From NCBI GenBank assembly GCA_900541415.1, contig UQJP01000020.1:20996-84995 (forward strand): DNA of 64,000 bases. Direction: 5' to 3'. The notes under the pieces are model-generated. The model ran no database searches. It was not told the origin of the DNA and worked only from the letters and a program-made list of their open reading frames with translations. Both the position numbers and the translations under genes were made by a program. Positions 25,511 through 34,900 of the stretch are shown here, one piece after another. Within the stretch, counting starts at the first letter, position 1. The number at the start of each line of letters is the position of its first letter. This DNA is from an uncultured Odoribacter sp. Lineage in GTDB: Bacteria; Bacteroidota; Bacteroidia; Bacteroidales; Marinifilaceae.

Positions 25511-25870
25511 AAGTGACAGGAAACCCAGGCAGGCTATTTCTGCCGGAAGAAAATAGGACTACAAGGCCTCCTGTCATTTCTGTTTGCCTGAAAAATATAA
25601 GGAGAAAAGTCCCGGACAGTTTACTGTGAATTGTGGTGAAGTAAATGCGCGGACTTTCTCCCACTTCTCCAACACAGGTTTCTCACGACCTATACAAGAC
25701 ACAGTGGGTAAGCCCGCGCTTGTCCATATATTGTGTTATATACGACCATTTTGCGCGAGCGTTACTACACCTTCCCTGTCTTGTATGAATATTGTGAGAA
25801 TTTGTGTTGGCAGGGAAAGCAAAACGCTACGGTAAATAAAAGAACTCAGGCAGCTACCTGCCTATTTATA
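25511..25870 (+). ncRNA. Candidate structured non-coding RNA with four stem-loop modules
   Basis: Module 1: TGACAGGA (25514) pairs with TCCTGTCA (25569), enclosing a small GGCAG/CTGCC hairpin. Module 2: GGAGAAAAGTCC (25601) pairs with GGACTTTCTCC (25651) around a second stem GTTTACT/AGTAAAT. Module 3 is a 142-base rod: CCAACACA (25669) with TGTGTTGG (25803), TTCTCAC with GTGAGAA, ATACAAGACA (25692) with TGTCTTGTAT (25777), CGCGC with GCGCG, and ATATA with TATAT. Module 4: AGGCAG (25848) with CTGCCT, followed by ATTTATA. No protein reading is convincing. I checked by eye for RNase P, tmRNA, SRP and cobalamin riboswitch signatures and saw none. A decayed mobile element is the main alternative. 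Confidence 0.5.
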
Positions 25871-26060
25871 GCCCAAAGTAAACTAAAATTTTTTTCATTC
25901 GCAACTTATTTTCTTTCTCTGTAAGGAAGCGGATTTACTTGAAAATCGGAAGAAAAGAGTTTACAGAAGAAAAAATTATGAAATAAGGGGAAGCGAAGTG
26001 CCGTTTTGTGCAGGTGAATGGGAAGATTGTTTCTAAAAATATGTGATTTATGACGTTGTA
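25871..26060. other. AT-rich intergenic sequence before the ahpC regulatory region
   Basis: No gene, repeat or clear terminator was recognised in this stretch between the folded RNA candidate and the palindrome upstream of ahpC. Confidence 0.4.
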
Positions 26061-26081
26061 ATCCATTCATAATGAATAGAT
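26061..26081. promoter_or_regulatory. Near-perfect palindrome upstream of ahpC, possible peroxide-response operator
   Basis: ATC-c-ATTCAT-a-ATGAAT-a-GAT is symmetrical except for one pair of bases. It lies about 44 bases upstream of the -33 box of ahpC. OxyR or a Fur-family repressor are the usual regulators of ahpCF, but neither consensus can be claimed here. Confidence 0.4.
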
Positions 26082-26124
26082 ATACGATTTATTTATAGGT
26101 ATATAAAATCATTCGATCAAAAAT

Positions 26125-26157
26125 ATTGTTTATATCGATAAAATTGATATATTTTTG
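26125..26157 (+). promoter_or_regulatory. Bacteroides-type promoter of ahpC
   Basis: ATTG (26125-26128) and TATTTTTG (26150-26157), spacing 21. The second box matches TAnnTTTG exactly. The predicted start, near 26162, leaves a leader of about 40 bases. Confidence 0.65.
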
Positions 26158-26200
26158 TAAGGCAAATAAGAAATATCAATAATCATTTAAATATAAAACA

Positions 26201-26767
26201 ATGGAACCAATTATCAATTCTCAATTACCTGAATTCAGTGTTCAGGCTTTTCAAAACGGATCTTTTAAGACGGTAACCGATCAGGATGTGAAAGGAAAAT
26301 GGGCAATCTTCTTTTTCTATCCCGCCGATTTCACCTTTGTATGTCCTACCGAATTGGTGGATATGGCAGAGAAATATGAGCAATTCCAGTCTATGGGTGT
26401 GGAAATTTATTCGGTAAGCACCGATTCTCATTTTGTGCATAAGGCGTGGCATGATGCTTCTGAAAGTATTCGTAAAATTAAATATCCGATGCTTGCCGAC
26501 CCGACAGGGGCACTGAGCCGTGCTTTCGGTGTTTTAATTGAAAAAGAGGGAATGGCTTTCCGGGGAACTTTCCTGATCAATCCGGAAGGACAGATCAAAA
26601 TTGCCGAGATTCACGATAACGGAATCGGCCGTAATGCGGACGAGTTGTTGAGAAAGGTGGAAGCAGCACAGTTTGTGGCTACTCACGACGGGGAGGTATG
26701 TCCGGCAAAATGGAAGAAGGGTGAGGCTACTTTAAAGCCGAGCATTGATCTGGTCGGTAAAATCTGA
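26201..26767 (+). CDS. ahpC: Alkyl hydroperoxide reductase subunit C (2-Cys peroxiredoxin)
   Basis: A 188-residue cytoplasmic peroxiredoxin. The peroxidatic Cys is C48 in FFYPADFTFVCPTE and the resolving Cys is about C167 in DGEVCPAKWKKG. It reduces H2O2 and organic peroxides and is re-reduced by AhpF, whose gene follows 69 bases downstream. Between the two is a terminator-like hairpin (26774-26803) that may give more AhpC than AhpF. A TAnnTTTG promoter and a palindrome precede it. Identification is secure. Confidence 0.97.
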   Translation: MEPIINSQLPEFSVQAFQNGSFKTVTDQDVKGKWAIFFFYPADFTFVCPTELVDMAEKYEQFQSMGVEIYSVSTDSHFVHKAWHDASESIRKIKYPMLADPTGALSRAFGVLIEKEGMAFRGTFLINPEGQIKIAEIHDNGIGRNADELLRKVEAAQFVATHDGEVCPAKWKKGEATLKPSIDLVGKI

Positions 26768-26773
26768 TCGTAT

Positions 26774-26803
26774 AAAAACGCCGGCAATTTTGTCGGCGTT
26801 TTG
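26774..26803 (+). terminator. Partial terminator between ahpC and ahpF
   Basis: AAAACGCCG (26775-26783) pairs with CGGCGTTTT (26794-26802), so the T-tract forms part of the stem. It probably attenuates ahpF relative to ahpC. Confidence 0.75.
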
Positions 26804-26836
26804 TTTATCAAGTGATTATCTTATATACTATTGAAT

Positions 26837-28390
26837 ATGTTAGAAGCAGTATTAAAAGAACAGTTACGGGGAATTTTTGCGGGGCTGGAGTCGGAATATG
26901 TTTTGAATATCCGGGTGTCTTCGGAACATGAGAGCCGTGGTGAGCTATTGGGATTGTTAGAGGGGGTTGCCGAATGCTCGGAACGGATTTCTTGCCGCAT
27001 TTCAGAGGGGGAGGGGTTAGAATTTACCATACAAAAGGATGGACAGGAAACCGGAATCAAATTCCGCGCCGTTCCCAACGGACATGAATTTTCTTCTTTG
27101 TTGCTGGCCATCCTGAACTGTGACGGTAAAGGTAAAAATATACCGGACGAGGCCATCCGGAACCGAATCAAGGGATTGAAGGGGAATATCGGGCTAAAAA
27201 CTTATGTTTCCCTCACTTGTACGAATTGTCCGGATGTGGTGCAGGCTTTGAATGCGATGGTGGTGCTGAATGGTAAAATTCATCATGAAGTGATAGACGG
27301 TGCGATAAATCAGGAAGAAGCCGAAAGGATGAAGATTCAGGGAGTTCCGTCGGTGTTTGCCGATGGGGAGTTGATTCATGTGGGGCGCGGTGATTTGGGT
27401 GAGTTGCTTGGAAAATTGGAAACATTGTATGGAACGAAGACGCAGGAGGGTGAGCCGGAGGTGAAATCTTATGATGTGATTGTTGCCGGGGGGGGACCCG
27501 CCGGGGCTTCCGCAGCGATTTATTCTGCCCGTAAAGGATTGAAAGTGGCTGTGGTGGCGGAGTGCATCGGGGGACAGGTGAAAGAGACGGTGGGTATTGA
27601 AAACGTGATTTCTGTACCGGAAACCACGGGAGAACGTTTGGCAAACGATTTGCGGTTGCACATGCAGCGTTATCCGATCGACCTTTTAGAGCACCGGAAA
27701 ATAGAGCAGGTGGAAGTTTCCGGGAAAAATAAGGTGTTGACGGTGACCGGGGGAGAGAAATTTACGGCTCCTGCATTGATTGTGGCCACCGGAGCAAGCT
27801 GGCGGCGGTTGAATGTGCCGGGAGAGTCCGGGCATATTGGAAAGGGAGTGGCTTTTTGCCCGCACTGTGACGGGCCTTTTTATAAAGGGAAGCATGTTGC
27901 TGTTGTCGGGGGAGGTAATTCCGGGATCGAGGCAGCCATTGACCTTGCCGGAATTTGTTCGAAGGTGACGGTTTTGGAGTTTTTGGATGAATTGAAAGCC
28001 GATCGGGTGTTACAGGATAAGGTAAGGCAATTGCCTAACGTGGAAATATTCCTTCATTCCCAGACGATGGAGGTGTTGGGGGATGGTAGCCGGGTGACCG
28101 GATTAAAGGTGAAAGACCGGAAAACGGAATCGGAACGGATTGTTGCGCTGGACGGCGTGTTTGTACAGATCGGCCTGGCTGCTAATAGCGGTGTTTTCCA
28201 GGGGATTGTCGATACGAATCGTCCGGGGGAGATTGTGATCGATACTCATTGCCGTACGAATGTACCGGGGATTTATGCTGCGGGTGATGTTTCTAATGTG
28301 CCTTATAAGCAGATTATTATTTCAATGGGCGAGGGGGCGAAAGCCGCTCTTTCCGCTTTCGAAGACCGGATCAGGGGAGTGCTCGATTGA
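26837..28390 (+). CDS. ahpF: Alkyl hydroperoxide reductase subunit F
   Basis: ATG 26837 is preferred over the in-frame TTG at 26831, giving 517 residues. The N-terminal 200 residues are a double thioredoxin fold with the redox pair in SLTCTNCPDVVQ. The FAD motif is VAGGGPAGASAAIYSARKG, a second redox pair is in AFCPHCDGPFYKG, and the NADPH motif is VVGGGNSGIEAAIDLAG; GIYAAGDVSNVPYKQ closes the FAD site. It transfers electrons from NADH or NADPH to AhpC. Full length for the family and in the standard ahpCF order. Confidence 0.97.
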   Translation: MLEAVLKEQLRGIFAGLESEYVLNIRVSSEHESRGELLGLLEGVAECSERISCRISEGEGLEFTIQKDGQETGIKFRAVPNGHEFSSLLLAILNCDGKGKNIPDEAIRNRIKGLKGNIGLKTYVSLTCTNCPDVVQALNAMVVLNGKIHHEVIDGAINQEEAERMKIQGVPSVFADGELIHVGRGDLGELLGKLETLYGTKTQEGEPEVKSYDVIVAGGGPAGASAAIYSARKGLKVAVVAECIGGQVKETVGIENVISVPETTGERLANDLRLHMQRYPIDLLEHRKIEQVEVSGKNKVLTVTGGEKFTAPALIVATGASWRRLNVPGESGHIGKGVAFCPHCDGPFYKGKHVAVVGGGNSGIEAAIDLAGICSKVTVLEFLDELKADRVLQDKVRQLPNVEIFLHSQTMEVLGDGSRVTGLKVKDRKTESERIVALDGVFVQIGLAANSGVFQGIVDTNRPGEIVIDTHCRTNVPGIYAAGDVSNVPYKQIIISMGEGAKAALSAFEDRIRGVLD

Positions 28391-28407
28391 TGGCATCGTT
28401 GTCCTGT

Positions 28408-28438
28408 TTTGGAAAGTAGTCCGGTATTTGTATTTTTG
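28408..28438 (+). promoter_or_regulatory. Bacteroides-type promoter of the GNAT gene, overlapping the ahpF terminator
   Basis: TTTG (28408-28411), 19 bases, TATTTTTG (28431-28438). Both boxes match the consensus. The -7 box lies in the loop of the terminator hairpin at 28416-28456. Confidence 0.65.
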
Positions 28439-28456
28439 CCGGACTATAATTTTTTA
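28416..28456 (+). terminator. Terminator after ahpF
   Basis: TAGTCCGG (28417-28424) pairs with CCGGACTA (28439-28446), followed by TAATTTTTT. The loop is 14 bases and contains the -7 box of the next gene. Confidence 0.8.
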
Positions 28457-28466
28457 TCGAAGAAGC

Positions 28467-28997
28467 ATGAAGCAGTATATAGAAACTCCACGATTGATTT
28501 TGCGCGACTGGAAAGAGGAGGATGTGGAGCTTTTTGCCCGGATCAATTCGGACGAACAGGTTATGGAATATTTTTTGAAAAGGCTGGATGAAAAGGAAAC
28601 ACTGGCTTTTTATCGACGTATTGTGGATGAATTTGCCGACTGCGGTTTTGGATTGTATGCGGTGGAGGATAAGGCGGATGGGACTTTTATCGGTTATGTC
28701 GGGTTCCATCATTTCAATTTTGATGCTGATTTTGCTCCCGGGCTGGAAATCGGCTGGCGGCTGAGAAAGGAAAGCTGGGGAAAAGGGTTGGCTACGGAGG
28801 CTGCTTTGGCTTGCCTGGAATATGGAAGGGATATATTGGGATTGCAAGAAGTGTATTCTTTTACTTCATTACCGAATAAGCGGTCGGAGCGGGTGATGCA
28901 GAAAATCGGTATGTCGTTTGTCCGTGAGTTCGGGCATCCTTTGGTCGATCCGGCTCATGCTTTATATAAGCATGTTTTGTATAAGAAACAGTTTTAG
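28467..28997 (+). CDS. GNAT acetyltransferase, RimJ/RimL type
   Basis: ATG 28467 is chosen, although the frame is open far upstream, because the family N-terminus (MKQYIETPRLILRDWKEEDVELF) starts here and a promoter and terminator lie just before it. The 176-residue protein contains FIGYVGFHHFNF, LEIGWRLRKESWGKGLATEAAL (acetyl-CoA loop) and EVYSFTSLPNKRSERVMQKIGM, all hallmarks of RimJ/RimL-like N-acetyltransferases. The substrate is unknown. It ends before a strong bidirectional terminator. Confidence 0.85.
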   Translation: MKQYIETPRLILRDWKEEDVELFARINSDEQVMEYFLKRLDEKETLAFYRRIVDEFADCGFGLYAVEDKADGTFIGYVGFHHFNFDADFAPGLEIGWRLRKESWGKGLATEAALACLEYGRDILGLQEVYSFTSLPNKRSERVMQKIGMSFVREFGHPLVDPAHALYKHVLYKKQF

Positions 28998-29050
28998 TGT
29001 TATCGGATATTTTGTGTGAAAAAGGATATTAGGTGTTTATCATTTTCAAA

Positions 29051-29094
29051 AAAATACCTCCAAAAGCGAAATGCAATGCTTTTGGAGGTATTTT
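29051..29094. terminator. Bidirectional terminator between convergent genes
   Basis: AAAATACCTCCAAAAGC (29051-29067) pairs perfectly over 17 bases with GCTTTTGGAGGTATTTT (29078-29094) around a 10-base loop. It serves the GNAT gene on the plus strand and the GH35 gene on the minus strand. Confidence 0.9.
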
Positions 29095-29141
29095 GTTTCC
29101 GGAAAGACTTTTAAAAGATCGTTCCGAATGTTGCGCCGGAA

Positions 29142-30956
29142 TTATTCCAGGGATGTTTCCCCTTTTATCGTGCCCGGAGTGGTTTTATGCAAATCGAATA
29201 TAACCACTTCGTTTGCTCCGGGTTTGAGCCATACTCCGGGACAATACAACCGGAATTGCGGCCCTACGTTCCAGAAACGTCCTAAATTATGTCCGTTTAC
29301 ATAGAGAATGCCTTTTTCAAAGTTTTGCATGTCTATGTAACAATCGCCGGGTTTGTCTATTTGCAGGGTGGTTTTAAAGAATGTTCCGGGACGGTCTGTG
29401 CTGCTTGCCTTTAGTCCGGTTACATATTCGGGTGTCATCGGGAGATTGAAAACTTCCCAATTCATCAGGGTCATGCCGTTTAATAAAACCCGGTCGGTAA
29501 TACCTTTGCGGTCGATCATCTGGGCGGCGAAGTTGATGTGTCCCATGTTTTCGACTAAGATTTCGAGAACCGGGTTTTCTACGTCGGAAGCCGGAATTTC
29601 GATGGTATTTTGTTTTAATGTCCTGTCGAGAGAGCCGATGTATTTGCCATTGAGAAATACCGTGGCATAGTCGTTGAGGTTATAGATGGTAAGCTGTCCT
29701 TTTTTGTGGCCAATCAGTTTGGTGCGGTAAAGGATCAGACCTTCGTATTGTCCCAGCATCTCCATCGGTACGGGTTGCACCATGTGTTTTGCTGCGGGCA
29801 GGTTGTCCCAGATCGAAGCAAACGGAGTGGCCTGTGTTGCCGGGAAAGTAATGACCGGCATCGGGGCTTCCGGAATCTTCGGTAATTTCTTTTTGCTGTA
29901 TTTCTGAGCCAATTCCCTCAGCGCCATGTATTTCGGGGTAGCTTGTCCCATTTCGTTGATCGGAGCATCGTAATCGTAGCTGGTTACGTCCGGTTGGTAA
30001 ATGCCCTCTTTCGGAGAATTTGCTCCTGCCCAGAATCCGAAGTTCGTGCCCCCGTGGATAACGTAGTAATTGAACGATTTCTTGTTATCCATCAGCCATT
30101 TCACTTTACTGACAATGCTTTCCACAGAAGGACGCTGCCATTTTTCACGCCAGTGGGTGAGCCATCCCGGATAGAGTTCCGAGCAAAATACGCTGGCATC
30201 GGGATGCACTTTCAGGGCTTCGTCGAATTCGGCTTGTGAAGATGCGGGATCGAGCCCGATCGCCACGCCGGGCAGGCTTCCGGCTTCCAGCATATAGGGG
30301 GTTGCCCCGTCTGCCGTATAGAAAGGCACTTCAATGCCTTTATCGCGCCAGAGGTCATGCAGCCATTTCATATAGACACGGTCGTTTCCATAACTGCCAT
30401 ATTCGTTTTCTACCTGTACCATGATGATCGGCCCCCCTTGGGTGATCTGATATTTCCGGATAAGCGGAGCGAGGGCAGAACAATACCGTTCCACTGCCGC
30501 TGTGTAGCGGGGATCCATACAACGGATTTTAATGTCCGGAATGGAAAGCAGATAAGCCGGAAGACCGCCGAAATCCCATTCTCCGCATACGTAAGGACCG
30601 GGACGGAACAGCAGGTACATACCTTCTTCCTGCACGATTTGGATAAGTTTTTCAAGATTTTTATTTCCGGTTTGAAAGTCGAATTTTCCCGGTTCGCTTT
30701 CGTGGTAGTTCCACATGATGTAGCATGCCACCGTATTACAGCCCATTGCTTTAATCATTTGTATACGGTGTTTCCAGTATTCTACCGGGATCCGGGAAGG
30801 GTGAATTTCGCCGGAAACAATCTGGAAAGGTTTGTCATCCAGCCAGAATTGGTTTTCCCCTAACCGGAAGGTGTGGGGTTTCTGTTGGGCGGAACTTGCT
30901 GCAAAGGAAGTGCCCAATAGGGTTAAAAATGTGAGAATTAAGATTGCTATTTTCAT
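29142..30956 (-). CDS. GH35 beta-galactosidase, secreted
   Basis: A 604-residue enzyme with a signal peptide (MKIAILILTFLTLLGTSFAA). The barrel starts with VSGEIHPSRIPVEYWKHRI. The acid/base Glu is E185 in VQVENEYGSYG and the nucleophile is E260 in SVFCSELYPGWLTHW. C-terminal beta domains (about 420-604) end with an NGHNLGRFWNVGPQ motif. GH35 enzymes remove beta-linked galactose from host or plant glycans, usually in the periplasm or at the surface. It is monocistronic and divergent from the NYN-HTCS genes, so a functional link with the GH105/PL8/GH2 cluster is possible but unproven. Confidence 0.92.
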   Translation of the reverse strand: MKIAILILTFLTLLGTSFAASSAQQKPHTFRLGENQFWLDDKPFQIVSGEIHPSRIPVEYWKHRIQMIKAMGCNTVACYIMWNYHESEPGKFDFQTGNKNLEKLIQIVQEEGMYLLFRPGPYVCGEWDFGGLPAYLLSIPDIKIRCMDPRYTAAVERYCSALAPLIRKYQITQGGPIIMVQVENEYGSYGNDRVYMKWLHDLWRDKGIEVPFYTADGATPYMLEAGSLPGVAIGLDPASSQAEFDEALKVHPDASVFCSELYPGWLTHWREKWQRPSVESIVSKVKWLMDNKKSFNYYVIHGGTNFGFWAGANSPKEGIYQPDVTSYDYDAPINEMGQATPKYMALRELAQKYSKKKLPKIPEAPMPVITFPATQATPFASIWDNLPAAKHMVQPVPMEMLGQYEGLILYRTKLIGHKKGQLTIYNLNDYATVFLNGKYIGSLDRTLKQNTIEIPASDVENPVLEILVENMGHINFAAQMIDRKGITDRVLLNGMTLMNWEVFNLPMTPEYVTGLKASSTDRPGTFFKTTLQIDKPGDCYIDMQNFEKGILYVNGHNLGRFWNVGPQFRLYCPGVWLKPGANEVVIFDLHKTTPGTIKGETSLE

Positions 30957-31144
30957 CGTATTTGTATTTAATAGTTACAAAGAAAATAAAAAAAAGTAAG
31001 AGAAAGAGTTTTTAGAAAAGAAGTTGTATGAAAATATGCAGGAGATTTTACGGATAGAAAACAACCGGGCGTTCCGGTGGCGGGAGGGCCGGGGGACACT
31101 TGGGAGAGACGGAATTTAAAAGGAAATTTACTTCGGGATTCTAT

Positions 31145-31176
31145 TTTGCGGTGTTTTAAAATAAATTCTATCTTTG
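31145..31176 (+). promoter_or_regulatory. Bacteroides-type promoter of the NYN-HTCS genes
   Basis: TTTG (31145-31148), 20 bases, TATCTTTG (31169-31176): both boxes match the consensus. The predicted start, near 31182, leaves a leader of only about ten bases before ATG 31192. Confidence 0.75.
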
Positions 31177-31191
31177 TAAAAATGAAAGGCT

Positions 31192-31953
31192 ATGACAGAG
31201 ATTCAAAATTTTGCAGTGCTGATTGATGCTGATAATGTGGCATCCTCTAATATAAAAGGGATTCTCGAAGAAATTACGAAAAGCGGTAATCCGACGATTA
31301 AACGGATTTACGGTGATTTTACCAGTTCACAACTGAATAGCTGGAAGGCTGTTTTGCTGGAGAACGCGATCACTCCCATTCAGCAGTATGCTTATACCAC
31401 CGGGAAAAATTCTACCGATTCGGCTTTGATTATCGATGCCATGGATATTTTGCATAAAGAGAAAGTGGACGGTTTCTGCATTGTGTCGAGCGATAGCGAT
31501 TTCACCAGGCTGGCTACCCGGTTGAGGGAATCCGGCAAGATGGTGATCGGGATCGGCGAGAGAAAAACTCCCCAGCCTTTTATTGTGGCGTGTGATAAGT
31601 TTGTATATATAGAAATCCTTAACCATCCGTTGACCGAGGCGGATGCTTCGGAGGTGAAGAAAAATGTGGATGTGGTGGATAAGGGGCTGATTTCCATGCT
31701 GACCCTTACGATAAATGACCTGGCCGACGAAAATGGCTGGGCGTATCTGGGAGAAGTGGGCAGTCACCTGATGCGGCGAAAACCGGACTTCGATCCCCGT
31801 AATTATGGTTTCGATAAATTGACTCCGCTGGTCAAGTCTTTAGGAGATTTTTTTGAAATAGACGAGCGTTCGGTTGACGGGAAAACGATCAAACATATCT
31901 ATGTGCGAAAGAAAATAAACGCTCCTGTGCGCAAACGGAAGAATTTGAAATGA
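31192..31953 (+). CDS. NYN-domain protein (LabA/DUF88 type) with C-terminal OST-HTH-like domain
   Basis: A 253-residue protein. Residues 1-150 are a PIN-like NYN domain: FAVLIDADNVASSNI, KNSTDSALIIDAMDIL and FCIVSSDSDFTRLATRL provide the acidic residues expected of a metal-dependent nuclease. Residues about 165-245 resemble an OST-HTH/LOTUS RNA-binding domain (ENGWAYLGEVGSHLMRRKPDFDPRNYGF). Such proteins are thought to act on RNA. An out-of-frame ATG at 31182 is ignored. The stop codon overlaps the start of the hybrid two-component gene by four bases (ATGA), so the two are translationally coupled, an unusual partnership. The domains are clear; the RNA target is unknown. Confidence 0.82.
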   Translation: MTEIQNFAVLIDADNVASSNIKGILEEITKSGNPTIKRIYGDFTSSQLNSWKAVLLENAITPIQQYAYTTGKNSTDSALIIDAMDILHKEKVDGFCIVSSDSDFTRLATRLRESGKMVIGIGERKTPQPFIVACDKFVYIEILNHPLTEADASEVKKNVDVVDKGLISMLTLTINDLADENGWAYLGEVGSHLMRRKPDFDPRNYGFDKLTPLVKSLGDFFEIDERSVDGKTIKHIYVRKKINAPVRKRKNLK

Positions 31954-34900
31954 AATTGTACCGGTTTTTACTATTTTTTTTATTTGTGGCAATGTCTCTG
32001 TCTGTGCGGGCAGAGGTGGAAAATTTCTTTTTTACCGATCTGGATGTAAAAGACGGGTTGTCACAGCAAACCGTGACGACGGTTTTTCAGGATTCCGACG
32101 GCTATATGTGGTTTGGCACCCGTAGCGGCTTGAATCGTTATGACGGTTACGGTTTTATGGTTTACCGGAAAGATTACGATAATGTACATTCTTTGTCCGG
32201 TAATCATATTATGGATGCGATTCAGGACAATTCCCGCGATATATGGGTGGGAACTCAGCAGGGATTGAGCCGTATCTGCTATGAAACGGAGGAAATATAT
32301 CGGTATAGTCTGGGAGATAATGGGGTGGACGACTCTTATGTGAACACGTTATGGTGCACGGATAGCAATCAATTATTGGTATTTACCCGGGGAGATGCTT
32401 ACATTTACGACCGGGAGCAGGATACTTTTCGTTTGTTTCAGCTGGAAACTTCGGAAAGGTTGAGGAATGTGACTTCGGTGACCGGGGATCAGGCGGGGAA
32501 TATTTATTTCGGTACTTCTACGAACGGGATTTTTATCTGCGACCGGGAATTTCGCCTGACGCAAAGGCTTAAGTATAGTTCTGCTGACCCCGATGCTTTT
32601 CCGAACGGTTATGTGTCTTTTCTGGCGCTGACTTCCGACGGGATCTTGTGGATCGTGACGGAAGATAAGGTGTTGAGCTATTATAATTCGAAGGAAAATA
32701 AGACAGTCCGCCTGGACCATATTAAAAATGTACGGCAGGTGGTGGAATGGGACGAAGATCATTTGCTGGCGGGTACGTTCCACGGCTTGACTTTGTTGGA
32801 TAAGCGGACATTGGAGAGTATGCCGATCAGTATGAATATCGGTGAACAGGGAGGTTTGAGCCATTATTCGGTGTTGTGCCTGTATAAAGACAGGCAGCAG
32901 AATTTGTGGGTGGGAACTTATTCAGGCGGCGTGAATTATTACAATCGGCATAATTACCGCTTTAATTATGTGGCAACGCAGGAGTTTTCCGGGGTGATCG
33001 GCATGGCTGCCGAAGATGAGGAAGGCACGGTGTGGTTTGCTACGGAAGGAAGGGGATTGTTGTCGTATAATCCGGAAACCCACGAGCAACACAATTATTT
33101 GGTGCATGATCCGGCCGATAAGGCGTATAACCGGAATATCATCAAATCGGTTATGAGAAACGGTAATTCCATTTTTTGTGCCACTCACGGCGGTGAAGTG
33201 TATGAGTTTTCGATCAAAACCAAGACTTTTCGTTTGCTGTACGATTTTAAATACAACGATATTTATACCTTATATATCGATTCTGTGGGACGGTTGTGGA
33301 TGCCTACAAATACGGCTTCGGGACTGGTGGTTGTGCAGGGGGATAAGAGGTTTAGAGGGCTGAATGCCAAGAATCAGTTTCCCTATATCGGTTCTATTTC
33401 GACGATTCTGGAGCTTACAAAAGACCGTTTTTTACTGGGATCGGTGCAAAGAGGGGTGTTTATCGTGAATCTGGAAGGTGAGAATATCCGGGAGATTTCT
33501 GAGGTCGATTTCGGGCTGGAAGATCCCAATGTGTGGGTCACTTCGATGTTCCGGGATGAACGGGGGGATATTTGGGTGGCAACAAACGGTGCGGGGCTTT
33601 TTTGTTTCGACCGGAATATGAAACTGAAAAAACGGTATTATAAGGGAAACGGGTTACTGGATGAACGGGTGTATAGCATTATGGGTAAAAAGGACGAACT
33701 TTGGTTAATGACGTCCCGGGAACTCTATCTGCTGAATCCGGAAACGGACGAGTTACACCGTTTCTATTCGAAGAACGGTATAATCCCGGAGGAATTTAGT
33801 TTGTCGGCGGGGTTGTTGACCCGGGACGGTAAATTATACCTTTCCGGTACGAAAGGTTTTTTGACTTTCGACCCGACTTTGCTGACGATGAATATGGAGA
33901 AGCCTCCGGTATTGCTAACCAAGTTGAGCCTGAATAACGAGGTGGTGAAGCCGGGTGGGAAGCAATCTTTGTTGAGCAAGAAATTGCAATTAGAGAAAAA
34001 ATTGGTGTTGAAGCACAATCAAACGAATCTGACGATCGGCTACACGGCTTTGAATTATATTTATCCGGAGCAGAACCAATATGCTTATAGAATGAGCGGT
34101 GTGGACGATCGGTGGAATTATGTGGGGAATCGGCGGGAAGCTTTTTACAGTAATTTAAAGCCGGGCGAGTATACGTTTCGGGTTATGGCTTCGAATAATG
34201 ACGGCGTGTGGAATGAAACCGGAACAACCTTGCAGATTGTGGTGTTGCCCCCGCTTTGGCTGCGTTGGTGGGCGTGGCTGATTTATATATCGCTGGTGGC
34301 TTTTGTGGTCTATCAGATTGTGGCTTACCGTCACCGGAAGCATGAATTGGAACGCTCGTTAAGGTTGAAGCAACTGGAGCAGGAGAAACTGGAAGAGTTA
34401 AGCCAGGAGCGTACCTGTTTTTTCACGCATGTGACGCATGAGTTCCGTACTCCTCTCACTTTGATCATTAATCCGTTGGACGAGTTGTTGCAAAAATATG
34501 TGCATATTGCGGGGGTAAAGGATTCCCTGTTGTTGATCCGGCGGAATGCACAACGTTTGTTGTCGCTGGTGAACAGCCTGATGGATATTGAAAAACAGCA
34601 ATCGGGTAAGGCGGCTTTGGTGCTGACGAATTTTGATTTTGCCAATTTTGTCCGGGAAGGTGCACATTCGTTTCAGTCGGTGGCAGAGAGCAGGTCAATT
34701 CACTTTAAAGTGGAAGTCGGCGCGGATTTCATTCCTGTGAGATACGACCGGGAACGGCTGGAACAGGTGTTTTTCAATTTGTTATCAAATGCTTTCAAGT
34801 TTACACCTGCCGACGGGGAGGTGAGGGTGAAGGTCGCTTTGCTGAGCGAAGCAGTGGCTGTTGATGAGGCGGAAGGGAGGGCTTTACCTGTGAATGCAGA

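Noticed and set aside
25601..25661. AGAAAAGTCCCGGACA resembles the 5' conserved element of RNase P RNA
   Set aside because: The other conserved RNase P blocks are not present in the expected order downstream on either strand, so the similarity is taken as chance.
25584..25924. Short open frames of 60-80 codons across the folded RNA region
   Set aside because: They overlap the paired stems, have no start context, signal or known motif; the base-pairing explains the sequence better than coding.
27480..27900. AhpF read as a stand-alone thioredoxin reductase
   Set aside because: The N-terminal double thioredoxin fold and the position after ahpC identify it as AhpF.
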